Source: Eukaryota sp. TZLM1-RC
Lineage: Eukaryota > Metamonada: BaSk clade
DNA length: 64,000 nucleotides
Assembly: GCA_040285825.1 (NCBI GenBank)
Contig: JAUPSS010000004.1
Span: 1,240,001-1,304,000 of the forward strand
Direction of reading: 5' to 3'
Shown here one piece after another: positions 29,574-39,179 of the stretch. A program made the position numbers and the translations under genes. Under the pieces are notes generated by a model, which saw only the letters and a program-made list of their open reading frames with translations, made no database searches and was not told the origin of the DNA. How positions within the stretch are numbered: the first letter of the stretch is position 1; each line of letters starts with the position of its first letter.

Positions 29574-31436
29574 TCACTGCCGAGTAAAGCGAAATTCACA
29601 CAGTAGATTTTTGTTCAAATGTTCGGCCAAATCTTCACTCTTGACACATAGCTGTTTTGTGAACTTATCACTCCTTACACGATCAATAGAACCCCTTATA
29701 TTACTGCAGACTTCAAAATCAAACTCATCTGATGGATTGAAAAACTGGAACTTGTTGTCAGAAATTGGACCAATCAGAGACAAATTTTGAACTCGCTGTG
29801 ACATATCTTTCTCCTTTTTTCCATCAGAACGAAAATAGGTCACTGCCTGAGACCATTCAGAACGAGTTCCGTTATTGCACTGATGATCAAGTTGATGACA
29901 TGAACTCATATAGGCAGAAGAAATTTTGTAAACCAAAACAGAACATTCTGTGCGCACGAATGAAGCTTTTGGTGCGAAACCCCAAGATCTGGCATATAAA
30001 GGTGATTGTGTAAGGTAAAAAAATGGCTCGCATGATTTGTGAAAATCACCCAATCCATCTGGATTCATAAAAAGATTTATACCTCTATCCATAATTACCT
30101 TTGCAGAGTTGGTTGTTGTTCCATGAAACCAAATATGCTCATCCGACGCCAGATCTTTCTTTATTTCTCCTACAATACACTTTAACTTTTCGTCGTCTCC
30201 AGCGCCAAGTCTATGAAAATTAGAATCAATTGCTGAGACGTTTAAATCTGAAATCTCTTGACACACTGAGTCAAATGATGCTGACTCCACATTAGCACAA
30301 TTAGTGGTTCCAAAAAGATTAGCACACAAGAGTAATAGGGAATGATGTGTGGGTTCCTTGCTGCAATAGTTTTTAAGAAATTCAGTGAGCATTTCACTCA
30401 CATGGGGTTTGAGACATAAATGAGTAACTAAAAAGTCGATATCTTTCTTGGCATTGTGCAAATTGTCTACTAAACTTGTGGATTGGCGAAAGACCTCAAA
30501 TGTAATACTAGAAATATCCATATTAAGAGAATCAATAATAGAACAATCAAACCATGTGGGCAAATCAAATCCAAACAAAGACAATGGTGATTCTTCAATG
30601 CTTTCACCGTTTAACAAATCAAAGACTTTGTTTGTTGCATCTGATAAAATCGAAGCTAGTTTCTCCAAAATGGTTTGTTTCAATTCACTAGATATCTGGG
30701 CCAAAAAGAGCTGGCAAATACCAAGTTGCAGAATGGGATATAACCCCATAAACAAAGACTTGTCATCAACGTGGAGCTGGGACAAACCTTGTAGATGAAC
30801 TTCCAATTGATTTTCATCGTTGTCTAAGAGAGTATAAAATAATGATTGCAAAATCTCAACTGCAGTAGAACTGCAAATTAAAGTTTCAGTTGCCTTATGT
30901 TGCCATGCTCTAGCAGCTTTATCAACATCGGCAATTATGTTATGCAAATGTGTCAAATCAGTAGTTGATAATCCCAACTCCGTTTGTGATTTTGACAATG
31001 AATTATAAAACGCACGAATACCTTCACAAAATGAATGGGCTACGGCACGTTTGCGACAGCCTAAGTGAAAAGAAGAAGGAACAACAATGGAAGAATAACC
31101 AGCCAATTCCTGGCGGAACCTACTTAGAAGATTATTGCGTTGGGCAAAAAATGTTGCAGAACCAAAACGGCTGATGAGCGAATTGAGTGAGCTTGACTTG
31201 TCTAATAGAGGAAGATGAGCCAAAAAGAAACCAAAATCTCCTTGAATGACATCATTTAGAGACACTTCAACCTTTTCACGACAGAGAGGGCAAGATACAG
31301 TTCCATTGGTTTCTGAAGAACCGGAGATCAGATCAAAAAGACAAAGAAGGCAGAAGCAGTGATCAACAGAGGTGGAATGCAGAACAATCAGCTCATGAGA
31401 AGGCCGAAACAAACAAATAGGGCAGTGATCTGACAT
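29574..31436 (-). CDS. RING finger plus ADP-ribosyltransferase-like protein (620 aa)
   Basis: Residues 5-52 resemble a RING: C5-x2-C8, H26, C29-x2-C32, C49-x2-C52. The third ligand position (usually Cys) is Val24, with H20 or C27 as possible substitutes. RING domains recruit E2s for ubiquitin transfer. Residues 60-400 are mostly helical and unrecognised. Residues about 435-600 have an FHGT (H438), GDF (464), FFYLT (Y474) and A-x2-W pattern, then LIGPIS, like ART-fold proteins of the DUF3990-like group, which transfer or bind ADP-ribose. The catalytic Glu is not identified. An intact frame from ATG to TAG suggests a functional gene. A RING-less relative lies at 44149-45292. Confidence 0.7.
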   Translation of the reverse strand: MSDHCPICLFRPSHELIVLHSTSVDHCFCLLCLFDLISGSSETNGTVSCPLCREKVEVSLNDVIQGDFGFFLAHLPLLDKSSSLNSLISRFGSATFFAQRNNLLSRFRQELAGYSSIVVPSSFHLGCRKRAVAHSFCEGIRAFYNSLSKSQTELGLSTTDLTHLHNIIADVDKAARAWQHKATETLICSSTAVEILQSLFYTLLDNDENQLEVHLQGLSQLHVDDKSLFMGLYPILQLGICQLFLAQISSELKQTILEKLASILSDATNKVFDLLNGESIEESPLSLFGFDLPTWFDCSIIDSLNMDISSITFEVFRQSTSLVDNLHNAKKDIDFLVTHLCLKPHVSEMLTEFLKNYCSKEPTHHSLLLLCANLFGTTNCANVESASFDSVCQEISDLNVSAIDSNFHRLGAGDDEKLKCIVGEIKKDLASDEHIWFHGTTTNSAKVIMDRGINLFMNPDGLGDFHKSCEPFFYLTQSPLYARSWGFAPKASFVRTECSVLVYKISSAYMSSCHQLDHQCNNGTRSEWSQAVTYFRSDGKKEKDMSQRVQNLSLIGPISDNKFQFFNPSDEFDFEVCSNIRGSIDRVRSDKFTKQLCVKSEDLAEHLNKNLLCEFRFTRQ

Positions 31437-31850
31437 AAGTAAGAGGAATTGGTTGTCTTGGTGTGGAGAGGCAGCGAAGATGACTCATCTTAGATGAGCA
31501 AATCTTTTGAAAGATTATGCTATCCTTTAACATTATTTTTATGTTGAGTTCCATTATTCTTGGAGCACGTGTTGAAGCACTTCAACATATTTCTATTTTT
31601 GCAGAAGTCGCTCCTTTGTTTGAATTTCTGTTCACTCATCATTGGTTAGGAAAACTGATTTTATATCCTCGTGTTCATAGTTGAAACAAGGTGACCCAAT
31701 GAGATTTTTTCTTTGTTAATCCAATTTTTGTTCAACTCAAGTCACAATATCCAAATCATGAAATTGTGGTATAAATGGGTGTTGTTTCCTTAATATGTCC
31801 TTCTCTTATTGTTCATGTGCTATATAGGTTATAGTTATATTTGTGTATTA
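31437..31850. other. No gene seen; 5' flank of the RING-ART gene
   Basis: AT-rich, with an AAGTCGCTCCT string also seen at about 3345. No promoter element is recognised. Confidence 0.3.
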
Positions 31851-31965
31851 GTAGTTACAGTATCACGTGATGCCACGTCATCACTTATTTATCTAGACTC
31901 TTGTTCAAATTCTCCTGATTATTCACACCCTTGTGATAAACACCCTGATTTCTGTTTATTACCTC
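31851..31965 (+). repeat. Gypsy B LTR fragment (solo)
   Basis: GTTACAGTATCACGTGATG, ACGTCATCAC and TTTATCT match 10920-10960 in order, and the similarity continues to about 31965 (TTCTGTTTAT). No gypsy coding sequence flanks it. Confidence 0.6.
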
Positions 31966-31989
31966 GATGCATCCCCATATTGACCCAAC

Positions 31990-32640
31990 ACATGAACAAG
32001 AAATTTGTTTGAAATTTTAGCTTTTCGTATTGGTTTTGATCTTTATCCTTCCAAATGCCCAGTTCTTGGTAGACATAATGATCCTGTCTTTTTTGCGAAA
32101 ATCGAATTGCCATTTGTGAATTCTGATGATGATTGCAATGAGTTGTTGGGAACATTGATTAGGTATTGAAGAATGTATTGCTCAATCACTTCAACAAAAA
32201 CAAGAAAAAGCTTCTGTCTGAACTCAAACAAACTCTTGTTTCAAATTGCCAATTTGGTGAGTTCTTATTCTGTTATTTTTATGGCTTCATCATATAGCAT
32301 GATGCGGCGCTCTTAGACTAGTGAAATAACTAAACGATCAGAATTCAGTAGCCCAAGTTGTTGTAACATGTCTACTTTGAACCTGGTATATTGACTGTGT
32401 TGTATTGAAATTTTGTTCGTGATACTACTAAAATTGAATGTCAGAAGTCCACTTATGAACGAATTGGCTGCTACATTGCTAGAAGGAAAATGTTTTCTAT
32501 GTTTTTTTTGTTTTCATTTGATTTCATTTATGGAGAGTGAACCCATACAATTTGTATCCATTTGTATTTTTTCTATTTGGTTCACTTGCTCTAACGGTTT
32601 TACGTATTGTACCAGATTTTAAAATGATTGATAAATCAAA
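31990..32640 (+). mobile_element. RLE retroelement RT relic
   Basis: One frame (from about 32005) reads AFRIGFDLYPSKCPVLG then LPFVNSDDDCNELLG, the thumb-side region of a non-LTR RT where a Lys-Cys pair and an LG motif occur. It breaks near 32160. From 32540 a second piece matches the family D C-terminus (the NLYPFVFSLFNSLAPTALRF block), with many substitutions. Confidence 0.5.
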
Positions 32641-32654
32641 GGATCCATAGGAAT

Positions 32655-33050
32655 TTTTTTTCAGAATTTTATTTTTATTCAACAACAAATATGAAATACA
32701 CAATTAAAACTCCACATCCTCAAAACCTGCCTCCCCTACATCAAAACAATTAATTGCTAAAGATTCAGAAAATTTCCCAAAAGAAGATAGTGAATCAGAA
32801 ATTAGTTTTACCATTCCCTTAAAAATAGAAAATACAATCCTGTTTTGCCAGTAAACACGATTGAAAACCGTTCCAGTTCTTTCCTTTACAACTACAACAA
32901 AATCCTCAAGGAAAGCCATAGCAGCCTTACCTAGAGATCCAAGCAAAGAAAAAACAAATGGACATAAATTATATTGGGCATGAGAATTTTCATTAACCGA
33001 GGAATTGGGTTTCGCATATTTAGCAATTTTATATTTTTCAATATATATCA
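32655..33050 (-). mobile_element. Family F RLE retroelement 3' end
   Basis: A 115-aa minus-strand frame (33051-32704) runs from a KYKIAKYAKPN block, the Lys/Tyr end of the endonuclease, through LCPFVFSLLGSLGKAAMAFLE to the terminal FEDVEF. The matching copy is at 60866-61500. An 8-bp direct repeat (ATAGGAAT, 32647-32654 and 33051-33058) flanks it and may be a target duplication. Confidence 0.7.
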
Positions 33051-33069
33051 ATAGGAATAGTAAATTACT

Positions 33070-33245
33070 GGTACATCAGAACGGTGTTTTCTATCTTTAA
33101 GGGAATGTTGAAGTTGGTTTCTGATGCTTTGCTTTCTTCTGGATTTCACAATGAGAGAGTTGCATGTAGTTGTATTGTTTTTTGGAAGAGATGGATTATT
33201 GAAATGTTGATTTATAAGTTTTTTAATAAATAAATATAATGAAAA
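33070..33245 (+). mobile_element. RLE retroelement terminal relic
   Basis: The translation is VFSIFKGMLKLVSDALLSS, resembling the same C-terminal block as the neighbour but in opposite orientation. A similar relic is at 53640-53790. Confidence 0.5.
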
Positions 33246-34146
33246 ATAATAATGGTGCCATGAAGTTAATTCATAAATTATTTATTTATTTATTAATATT
33301 TAATTAAGAAATTTCAGTTAGATGATTGGTGTTTGGAGTCGAAAGTTTCCGATCGATCGGTTTCAAACAAAGTGTCCATCTAAAGGTAAAAATGTAGGAA
33401 AACACTTGACATATGCCGGATAACTTAGTCAATGAGGCTCTTAGTTCAAAAGACGTCATTGCTGTACTAAAAAATTAGGGAAAAAGGGGAATTGTTTTTT
33501 GGGACAAAATGATGACCAATTCTCTGAAAAAAAATTGATCTCAATTGAATATAGAGACGGTTGTCAGAAAAAGTTTTGAACATTATGTGTAGATTCAAAT
33601 GCAGTACAAGAAAAGATTAAAGTCGCGTTGAGATAAATAGAAGACCTCGTTATAGGTATAAGTAGTATAGACAAAGAAGGAAAAGAAGAAGAATTCTAAT
33701 AATGAAAGGAAGATGAATCTGAAAGTGTAACCAACAAGAGGGTAAGAAATGGAATTTCAAAGCTCTTTGAAACTATTGTTTAAAAATAATATTTGTTTCT
33801 TGGAATAAGTGACTATGATGTTAGGCAAGTAGTTTCAAAGGCTCTGAGACAGTGTATTCAATGCAATTTGATCTGGAATTAAGAAACTAACACAGTTCTA
33901 AATATTCCTTTCTTGGCTGGAGACATGCTGACTGAAAGAGATAGACCATATGATATTGACCCCTGATGAAAGCTGGAAAGATATGAAAGATCTCACGAAA
34001 AAGATTTGATGACACACTGGCACATTAATGAGACCGATTCTACAACTAAACAACACAATATTCGGCTGGAAAAGAAACAAAAAGTATCATGAATTGAGTT
34101 GAAGAAGTTCAACTATCAAACTTGCTTCTACATCTGAGTTCCTCAA
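33246..34146. other. No gene seen; 5' flank of WD40 gene
   Basis: AT-rich with no persistent open frame on either strand. GAAATTTCAGTTAGATG at 33313 is shared with 51187, perhaps another small repeat. Confidence 0.35.
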
Positions 34147-35193
34147 ATGGCTGATAAAGCTCCCACCCTGACACACTGTCTTATCTCCCACAAAAAGTCA
34201 TGTACTGGGATTGTCCACATAGGAGACAATTCTCACATCATCAGTTCGAGTGAAGATGGTACTCTTGTCCTCTGGCATCTCAGTGGATCTCAAGGTGTAC
34301 CCCTCTTCGTTCTCCCATTTCCCTGTGCCATCGCCTCCATTTTTTACGCATCTAAGCTCAATGCCATTGCTGCTGGTCTTGAAAACGGCCATGTCGCCAT
34401 CATCAAGGTCTGCGAGCGCTCCCTCGAACCTGTCGCTCACGTCAAGGTCCATTCCAAGAAGGTTTCTGGCGTTGCATTTGACCCAGCCCATGACCGCTTT
34501 ATCACCGTAGGACACGACAAGAAACTCTCACTGTTTGATTGCCCCGAGCTCCCCTCCTCTGATGCCACTTTTGACGTTCGTTCCTTCACCATTGCCTCTG
34601 CATGGCCTGGTTGCCTCACCGTTACCCCTAGTGGTGACCGTGTTTACATCGGTACATATGGAAGAGACGTAATTGCTGCTGATATCATTGATGGCCAAGT
34701 TGAAGTTGTTGGTGCTCTCCATGGACACCGCGGCAGTGTCCGCTCTTGCGTTTTTGACCCGGTGACTTCCTTCCTCATGACTGGTTCCTTTGATAAACTT
34801 GTCTTTGCTTGGGAAACCAACGTTCGTGTTGTCTCTTCCATTCGCCCCATTGCTAAGCTCTCCGCTCATTTCAAGAAAGTTAAAGCTATGGCAATTGAAC
34901 CTACCGACAGAGTTCTTGTATCAGCATGTGACGGTGGTATGATTGCCTGTTATGAACTAAGATCTGGTAAAAGGGTTCGATTCTTCAAGGGTAGTGGTAA
35001 TAAGGTACTGTCACTGTGCATTATTGGTAATAGGTTAGTGTCTGGTGATTCGAAGGGAGTACTGAGAGTGTGGGATCTAGGTGATGACGGTGTTGCCGAG
35101 GTTGAAGTTGGTCATGATGTTGTTGAGGAAAAGCAGGAGAGTGGGGAAGAAGTTAGTGAAGAAGAGGTGGATGATGTAGTTGTTGCTGAATAG
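34147..35193 (+). CDS. WD40-repeat protein (348 aa)
   Basis: A clean ATG-to-TAG frame, richer in GC than its surroundings. WD40 repeats include HIISSSEDGTLVLWHL, GVAFDPAHDRFITVGHDKKLSLFD, HGHRGSVRSCVFDPVTSFLMTGSFDKLVFAWE and RLVSGDSKGVLRVWDLG, enough for one seven-bladed propeller. The last 35 residues are acidic (Glu/Val/Asp-rich). The layout recalls the propeller of WDFY1/2-type proteins, but no FYVE domain is seen, so I assign only a scaffold role. Its codon use and intact frame mark it as a conserved host gene. Confidence 0.85.
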   Translation: MADKAPTLTHCLISHKKSCTGIVHIGDNSHIISSSEDGTLVLWHLSGSQGVPLFVLPFPCAIASIFYASKLNAIAAGLENGHVAIIKVCERSLEPVAHVKVHSKKVSGVAFDPAHDRFITVGHDKKLSLFDCPELPSSDATFDVRSFTIASAWPGCLTVTPSGDRVYIGTYGRDVIAADIIDGQVEVVGALHGHRGSVRSCVFDPVTSFLMTGSFDKLVFAWETNVRVVSSIRPIAKLSAHFKKVKAMAIEPTDRVLVSACDGGMIACYELRSGKRVRFFKGSGNKVLSLCIIGNRLVSGDSKGVLRVWDLGDDGVAEVEVGHDVVEEKQESGEEVSEEEVDDVVVAE

Positions 35194-35713
35194 GTTTATA
35201 TAATTGTAAAGAATAATAAATTATTTATGGGTTAATTATTATTGCTTCAACTAATAATAAGAATTTCATGAAATTGGAGAAATTTATGTAACAAACAGCT
35301 CAGCGTGCGAGAAGCGTGCGAGAAGATTATCTTTGTCATTTGTAACAATCAGATAACAATGACGTTGAAAACATAGTCTGAGATTGCATTGATCAATTGG
35401 ATCATGATTATTGGATTGATTGTTATCATCAATCTCTAAAATTTCAAACTCAATTCAGCAATTCCTTTCAATAACCAAGACTCCTTCAGGGTAATATCGT
35501 GAACAGAATAGGTAGATCAGCCAAGCAATTGGTGATTCGATTGGTTAATTGATTTGTATTTAATTGGTGCTTCTTAATTGTTTAAGTTGCTAGTCATTCC
35601 AAATAAAATAGAATTTTACAGAAAACAACAAAACAAAACCAAAAATTTATGCAAAACTAATTCAAAAATTAATTGAAGAAAAAAACTAAATCAAACCAAA
35701 TAAATAAATCAAA
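35194..35713. other. Intergenic region between convergent genes
   Basis: AT-rich. Repeats of GCGTGCGAGAA (35304-35325) and AATTGATTG-like strings are present. Both flanking genes end here. No gene is seen. Confidence 0.4.
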
Positions 35714-36217
35714 TTAACAACAGTCTAAAGAATCCTCGGCAATTCTGCGCTGTCTACTCTTATACTTTTTAAAATTATCTCTAAACAAAACAGCCGCATC
35801 AACATTAGCTGGAGAATTGGGGTTGGGCTCAACCAAGACATTGACAATAGATATCAGGACACTCTCTATTGAATGGGCTGGAGACCACCTTTCATCTGGA
35901 TGTTCTCCTGAGAGTTCAATGTCCTGGGTGTCAGAAGCCGAATGGAGGATAGAGATGCACATCTTACCGTCGGGGTATACGTTAGGATGGTACATTGGGG
36001 TAAGAAACTTGAATTCGGGTGGAGAGTGGGGAAAGTCATCTGGGAAAGACATAATACCACGTAAAAGGCCACCTTCTAGCGGGCTGTTTTGTGGTCCGTA
36101 TATGGTAACAGCCCAACGGTAAATGTTATCACCATCTAACCCTATGTATATACCATTTATAGGCCTGGATTGGTAGTGGGAGAACTGTTTTTGAAGGTAT
36201 ATAAGGGATGGTTTCAT
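35714..36217 (-). CDS. Ubiquitin-conjugating enzyme E2, UBE2G/UBC7-like (167 aa)
   Basis: The E2 fold markers are in order: GPQNSPLEGG, FPHSPPEFKF, HPN motif (H77), catalytic Cys87 in DGKMCISIL, an insertion after the Cys (SASDTQDIELSGEHPDE), then RWSPAHSIESVL and EPNPNSPANVDAA. The insertion of about 13 acidic-containing residues is characteristic of the UBE2G/UBC7 and CDC34 group. UBC7 enzymes act in ER-associated degradation with RING E3s. I chose the second Met (36217) as start because the family normally begins just before this point; an in-frame Met 10 codons upstream (36247) is also possible. No intron is seen. Confidence 0.9.
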   Translation of the reverse strand: MKPSLIYLQKQFSHYQSRPINGIYIGLDGDNIYRWAVTIYGPQNSPLEGGLLRGIMSFPDDFPHSPPEFKFLTPMYHPNVYPDGKMCISILHSASDTQDIELSGEHPDERWSPAHSIESVLISIVNVLVEPNPNSPANVDAAVLFRDNFKKYKSRQRRIAEDSLDCC

Positions 36218-36247
36218 TGATTGGATGATGGATACTGTGAATTTCAC

Positions 36248-36568
36248 TTATCATGCATTCCCCTGTGAAATTCACTCCTGTTTTCAACTTTCTCAATGTC
36301 TACTCACAGGCTGTAAGAGACATGTAGCATCATTTGACAAAGACAATCATGATCTTCATCAATGGGCTACCTCACTTAAATACACCTACTGCATTCACAG
36401 AACAAAGCCTCGCGACTTGATGTATCTAAGTGGATCTACCAAATGCTACTAAGGTATTTGTAGATCGGTCTCAAAAGTTTTTGTTTCTGTATGCTCACGT
36501 TCCCTATTCATCTCCTCAGCAGAGCATCTGGGCAAATGTATCTTTCCGGCCACAATTCCGCTTTCTTC
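36248..36568. other. Region between E2 and Fanzor genes
   Basis: A 75-aa plus-strand frame (36225-36452) with several Cys has no motif and overlaps the E2 5' end; I do not call it. In TnpB systems the guide RNA comes from the 3' end of the gene, which would place it here if the Fanzor does the same. This is inference only. Confidence 0.35.
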
Positions 36569-36596
36569 TTAATTTGAATATTTTTTTGCAGCGGAA
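36556..36596 (-). ncRNA. Hairpin spanning the Fanzor stop codon, candidate guide-RNA scaffold part
   Basis: TTCCGCT (36556-36562) and AGCGGAA (36590-36596) can pair across a 27-nt loop that contains the stop codon (36569-36571). In TnpB and some Fanzors the omega RNA overlaps the end of the coding region. The stem is only 7 bp, so it could be chance. Confidence 0.25.
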
Positions 36597-38485
36597 ATAT
36601 CTCTGTCATATACTATTTGACACTCAGTACAAATACGCATCTGCCATGAGCCTGCTTGAATATTCTCGGCCATGCAACAACTTGACATTTTGCTTGTATT
36701 AAATTCACTGGTTGACAAGTGCTTCACGTCCTTTTGATAACACAACCATTTTCTGAAAGCCCTTGCTGATCCATATCGATTGACTTTTCGGCAATGAGAA
36801 GGGAAATTAGCAGAACCCACAGCAAGATAGAGTTTTTCAGGATGTCCAGCCAGACTTTGAAATTTGTTGAGACTCTCTCTGAACCGTCTCTCTTTTCGTC
36901 TGCGGTTATCAAATTTAATTATTTTCCATTTCTGGCGATTACTTTCCAAATACACTTTCCTCCTGACCAAATTCCAATGGTTCAAATATTGGTTGAAATT
37001 TTGAACGGAATATTGGTTGGGAGAGTGTTTACTGGGTGAATTTTTTGTCATGTATCTTCTGCCAGTTGGACAAGGGATAACTCCACATTGATTATCATTT
37101 AAGAAGTAACCACATAATCTTGATTGGCCAAGATCAACGCCGATAAGGGGCCTTTCAGGTAAAATTTCGACTGGATGTCTACGTCTTCGACGGGGCATTT
37201 TTTTAGTACCCTTCAACTGTGTTTCTCTGGTTTTGTTGGCATTAGGGTCACTTTTCATTTCACTTTTTGATCTTCTTTTCTTTTTCGGTGGTTCATCCAG
37301 CTCATCTGTGTTTTCTGAGTCATTATTTTTACCTTCAAAGGTCAAAAGCAGTTCATTACCATTAGTTTTCAATAAAATTTTGTTAAATCTATTTTTCAAA
37401 CTTTTTCTGTTGATATTGAATTTTTGGTAAGGACATTGTTTGAATACTCGTTTCAGACATGTATTTTTGATGAACTTTGTTTTGGAAGATAATCCTTCAA
37501 TAAGTGGAAATTTTTTCACAGAGTGGAAAATTTGTGAAGGTACCTCAATAAATTTAGAACCTTTATGAGAAGCTAAAGGTATTATTCTAAATTTCTTCCA
37601 GCAATGCATATGAGAAAAGAAAGTGAGTAAGTATTGTGAAATTTTAAGATTGAAGAGAAAAAGCTCACTAATTTCCTTCGATGAAAAAGTGATTTTATCA
37701 TGTGAGGACAGTAGGGAGGCAGTGGTAGGAAATCTTTGAAAGAGATTCAAGATAAACCTACATGCATTCAATAAAAAAAATCTTTCTCTTGAATTATTCA
37801 AATTGAAATTGATGAGGTATTCAAGAACAGAATCAACTACTACTTCCTCGGGTTGGGCTAGTAGTTCATCTGGCAAAAGTGAAAGAATATTATTTGCAAA
37901 GACATTTGTTTTATTCAGGGCTCTACAATGAGCACGAATAAAGTTTTTTGTCCAGGATTGACAAATTTTGGGTAAACATGTCTTAACGTTGGAGGCCAAT
38001 TGACGAGCACGACAGGCAAGATAAGAAGAAAGCCCTTTTCTATTGATAAAATTACAGTTCTGGGACTGCAGCCAATCATTGAGGAAAAGATTGAATGAAT
38101 TTCTGTAAGGCACTAAAGAATTTTCCCACACAGAAACAAGAGACCTGTCTTGTGGGCATTCAGGAAGAAATCCATTGTAAAAGATATGGAGTAATTGGCG
38201 TTGGCCTTTAGATGTGGAAGGCTTTGGAAAAGAACCAGTGGTGATGACGGTCATAAACAGATACCATACATCCTGTTCCACTAAAGCTCTTGATGCCAAC
38301 GGAAAATTTAGAAGAAAAGATTGAAGTAATAAAGACGCTTCATGACAAATCTCGGTGACCACAGGAAGGTCAGTCCGAATTTGTTGCACCGCTGCAGGGG
38401 TCAGCAGCGAGTTAAGTGCACAAGACCGAGTGAATACACGTGATACAGAGGGGTGTCTGACATGTAGTGAGAATAAAGAGCTCAT
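36569..38485 (-). CDS. Fanzor-like (TnpB-family) RNA-guided nuclease candidate, 638 aa
   Basis: A single intact frame with an ATG at 38485. Residues 1-390 are mostly helical with basic patches and no named motif. A nuclear-localisation-type cluster PPKKKRRSK lies at 399-407, with a second basic run (RRRRR) near 432. RuvC-I is IGVDLG with Asp451. A LYLAVGSANFP block (about 552-562) fits the GDxSF block of Fanzors. RuvC-II is probably Glu594 in SEFNTSK, the counterpart of DEFRTSK. Cys603/604 and C619-x2-C622 form the zinc-ribbon positions, and RuvC-III is DRDISAAKKY with Asp629. Fanzors are eukaryotic relatives of TnpB that cut DNA guided by an RNA. All three catalytic acidic positions appear present. 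The N-terminal domain and guide RNA are not identified. Confidence 0.7.
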   Translation of the reverse strand: MSSLFSLHVRHPSVSRVFTRSCALNSLLTPAAVQQIRTDLPVVTEICHEASLLLQSFLLNFPLASRALVEQDVWYLFMTVITTGSFPKPSTSKGQRQLLHIFYNGFLPECPQDRSLVSVWENSLVPYRNSFNLFLNDWLQSQNCNFINRKGLSSYLACRARQLASNVKTCLPKICQSWTKNFIRAHCRALNKTNVFANNILSLLPDELLAQPEEVVVDSVLEYLINFNLNNSRERFFLLNACRFILNLFQRFPTTASLLSSHDKITFSSKEISELFLFNLKISQYLLTFFSHMHCWKKFRIIPLASHKGSKFIEVPSQIFHSVKKFPLIEGLSSKTKFIKNTCLKRVFKQCPYQKFNINRKSLKNRFNKILLKTNGNELLLTFEGKNNDSENTDELDEPPKKKRRSKSEMKSDPNANKTRETQLKGTKKMPRRRRRHPVEILPERPLIGVDLGQSRLCGYFLNDNQCGVIPCPTGRRYMTKNSPSKHSPNQYSVQNFNQYLNHWNLVRRKVYLESNRQKWKIIKFDNRRRKERRFRESLNKFQSLAGHPEKLYLAVGSANFPSHCRKVNRYGSARAFRKWLCYQKDVKHLSTSEFNTSKMSSCCMAENIQAGSWQMRICTECQIVYDRDISAAKKYSN

Positions 38486-38718
38486 CTATCAAATTTTACA
38501 CTTGTCACCCATTTTCGACTTCTGGTTGCCTATTCTGGGAGGTTTTTAACCCTTAACTTGGTTTTGGGAGGTTTTCACTATTCCCACACTTTCCCACACT
38601 TTCCATTTACTTTGTAAGAATTCTCCAACTGAGTAGTTCAGCATCTCAGTTCATTTTATCCACGTCCTCCATTAATCTCAACAGGTTACCACTGTTTGAC
38701 GTTTTGTGTTATTAGCCG
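38486..38718. other. Divergent intergenic region between Fanzor and coiled-coil genes
   Basis: 233 bp with a tandem TTCCCACAC(T) string (38580-38600). No terminal inverted repeat matching the other side of the Fanzor gene was seen. Confidence 0.35.
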
Positions 38719-39129
38719 ATGTCTAAACTCAATTCTTTACAAACCAAGGTGATTCAGCTTAAACACACAATCACTACTTATCAAAACTACTGCAAATCAC
38801 ATAATCTTCCTCTTCCACAAGTAAGTGATGTATTTTTCGCTCCAGACACACTCCAGAAGGTTTCAAATGCGTTCTCGCTTCGTTCTGATCTCAATGACCT
38901 TCGCCATGATATCAATGCAGAACTTACCTCAATTGAATCTCAACTACAGTCCTCTCTTTCCCTTGCTCTGTCGTCTCTACACTCTCATGATGCGCACATA
39001 TCACAACTTAACCAAGAAATGAGCAGTGTTCAATCACTAAACCAGCAACTTGAGTGTGAAGTATCTAAATTAAATGAAACTACTCAATCTCAGAGTCTGC
39101 AGCTTTCCGAACTTGAAAATGATGGATAA
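38719..39129 (+). CDS. Small coiled-coil protein (136 aa)
   Basis: A clean ATG and TAA. After residue 50 a heptad-like pattern of Leu with Ser/Gln/Glu/Asn (LNDLRHDINAELTSIESQL, then LNQEMSSVQSLNQQLECEV) suggests a coiled coil. The N-terminal 45 residues include a Lys/Gln-rich helix and a Pro-containing linker. No family is recognised, though small proteins of this type include kinetochore and cytoskeletal subunits. It is divergent from the Fanzor gene, but nothing shows a functional link. Confidence 0.55.
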   Translation: MSKLNSLQTKVIQLKHTITTYQNYCKSHNLPLPQVSDVFFAPDTLQKVSNAFSLRSDLNDLRHDINAELTSIESQLQSSLSLALSSLHSHDAHISQLNQEMSSVQSLNQQLECEVSKLNETTQSQSLQLSELENDG

Positions 39130-39179
39130 TAATCCCTCAAATTCAATTAATTCAAATAGACTTAGAATTTGATAAGATT

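Noticed and set aside
34198-34869. Several open frames on the minus strand across the WD40 gene
   Set aside because: They are antisense shadows of a clear WD40 coding frame and show no motif.
36225-36452. A 75-aa frame upstream of the E2 gene with several Cys
   Set aside because: It overlaps the E2 start region on the opposite strand and the Cys have no zinc-finger spacing I recognise.
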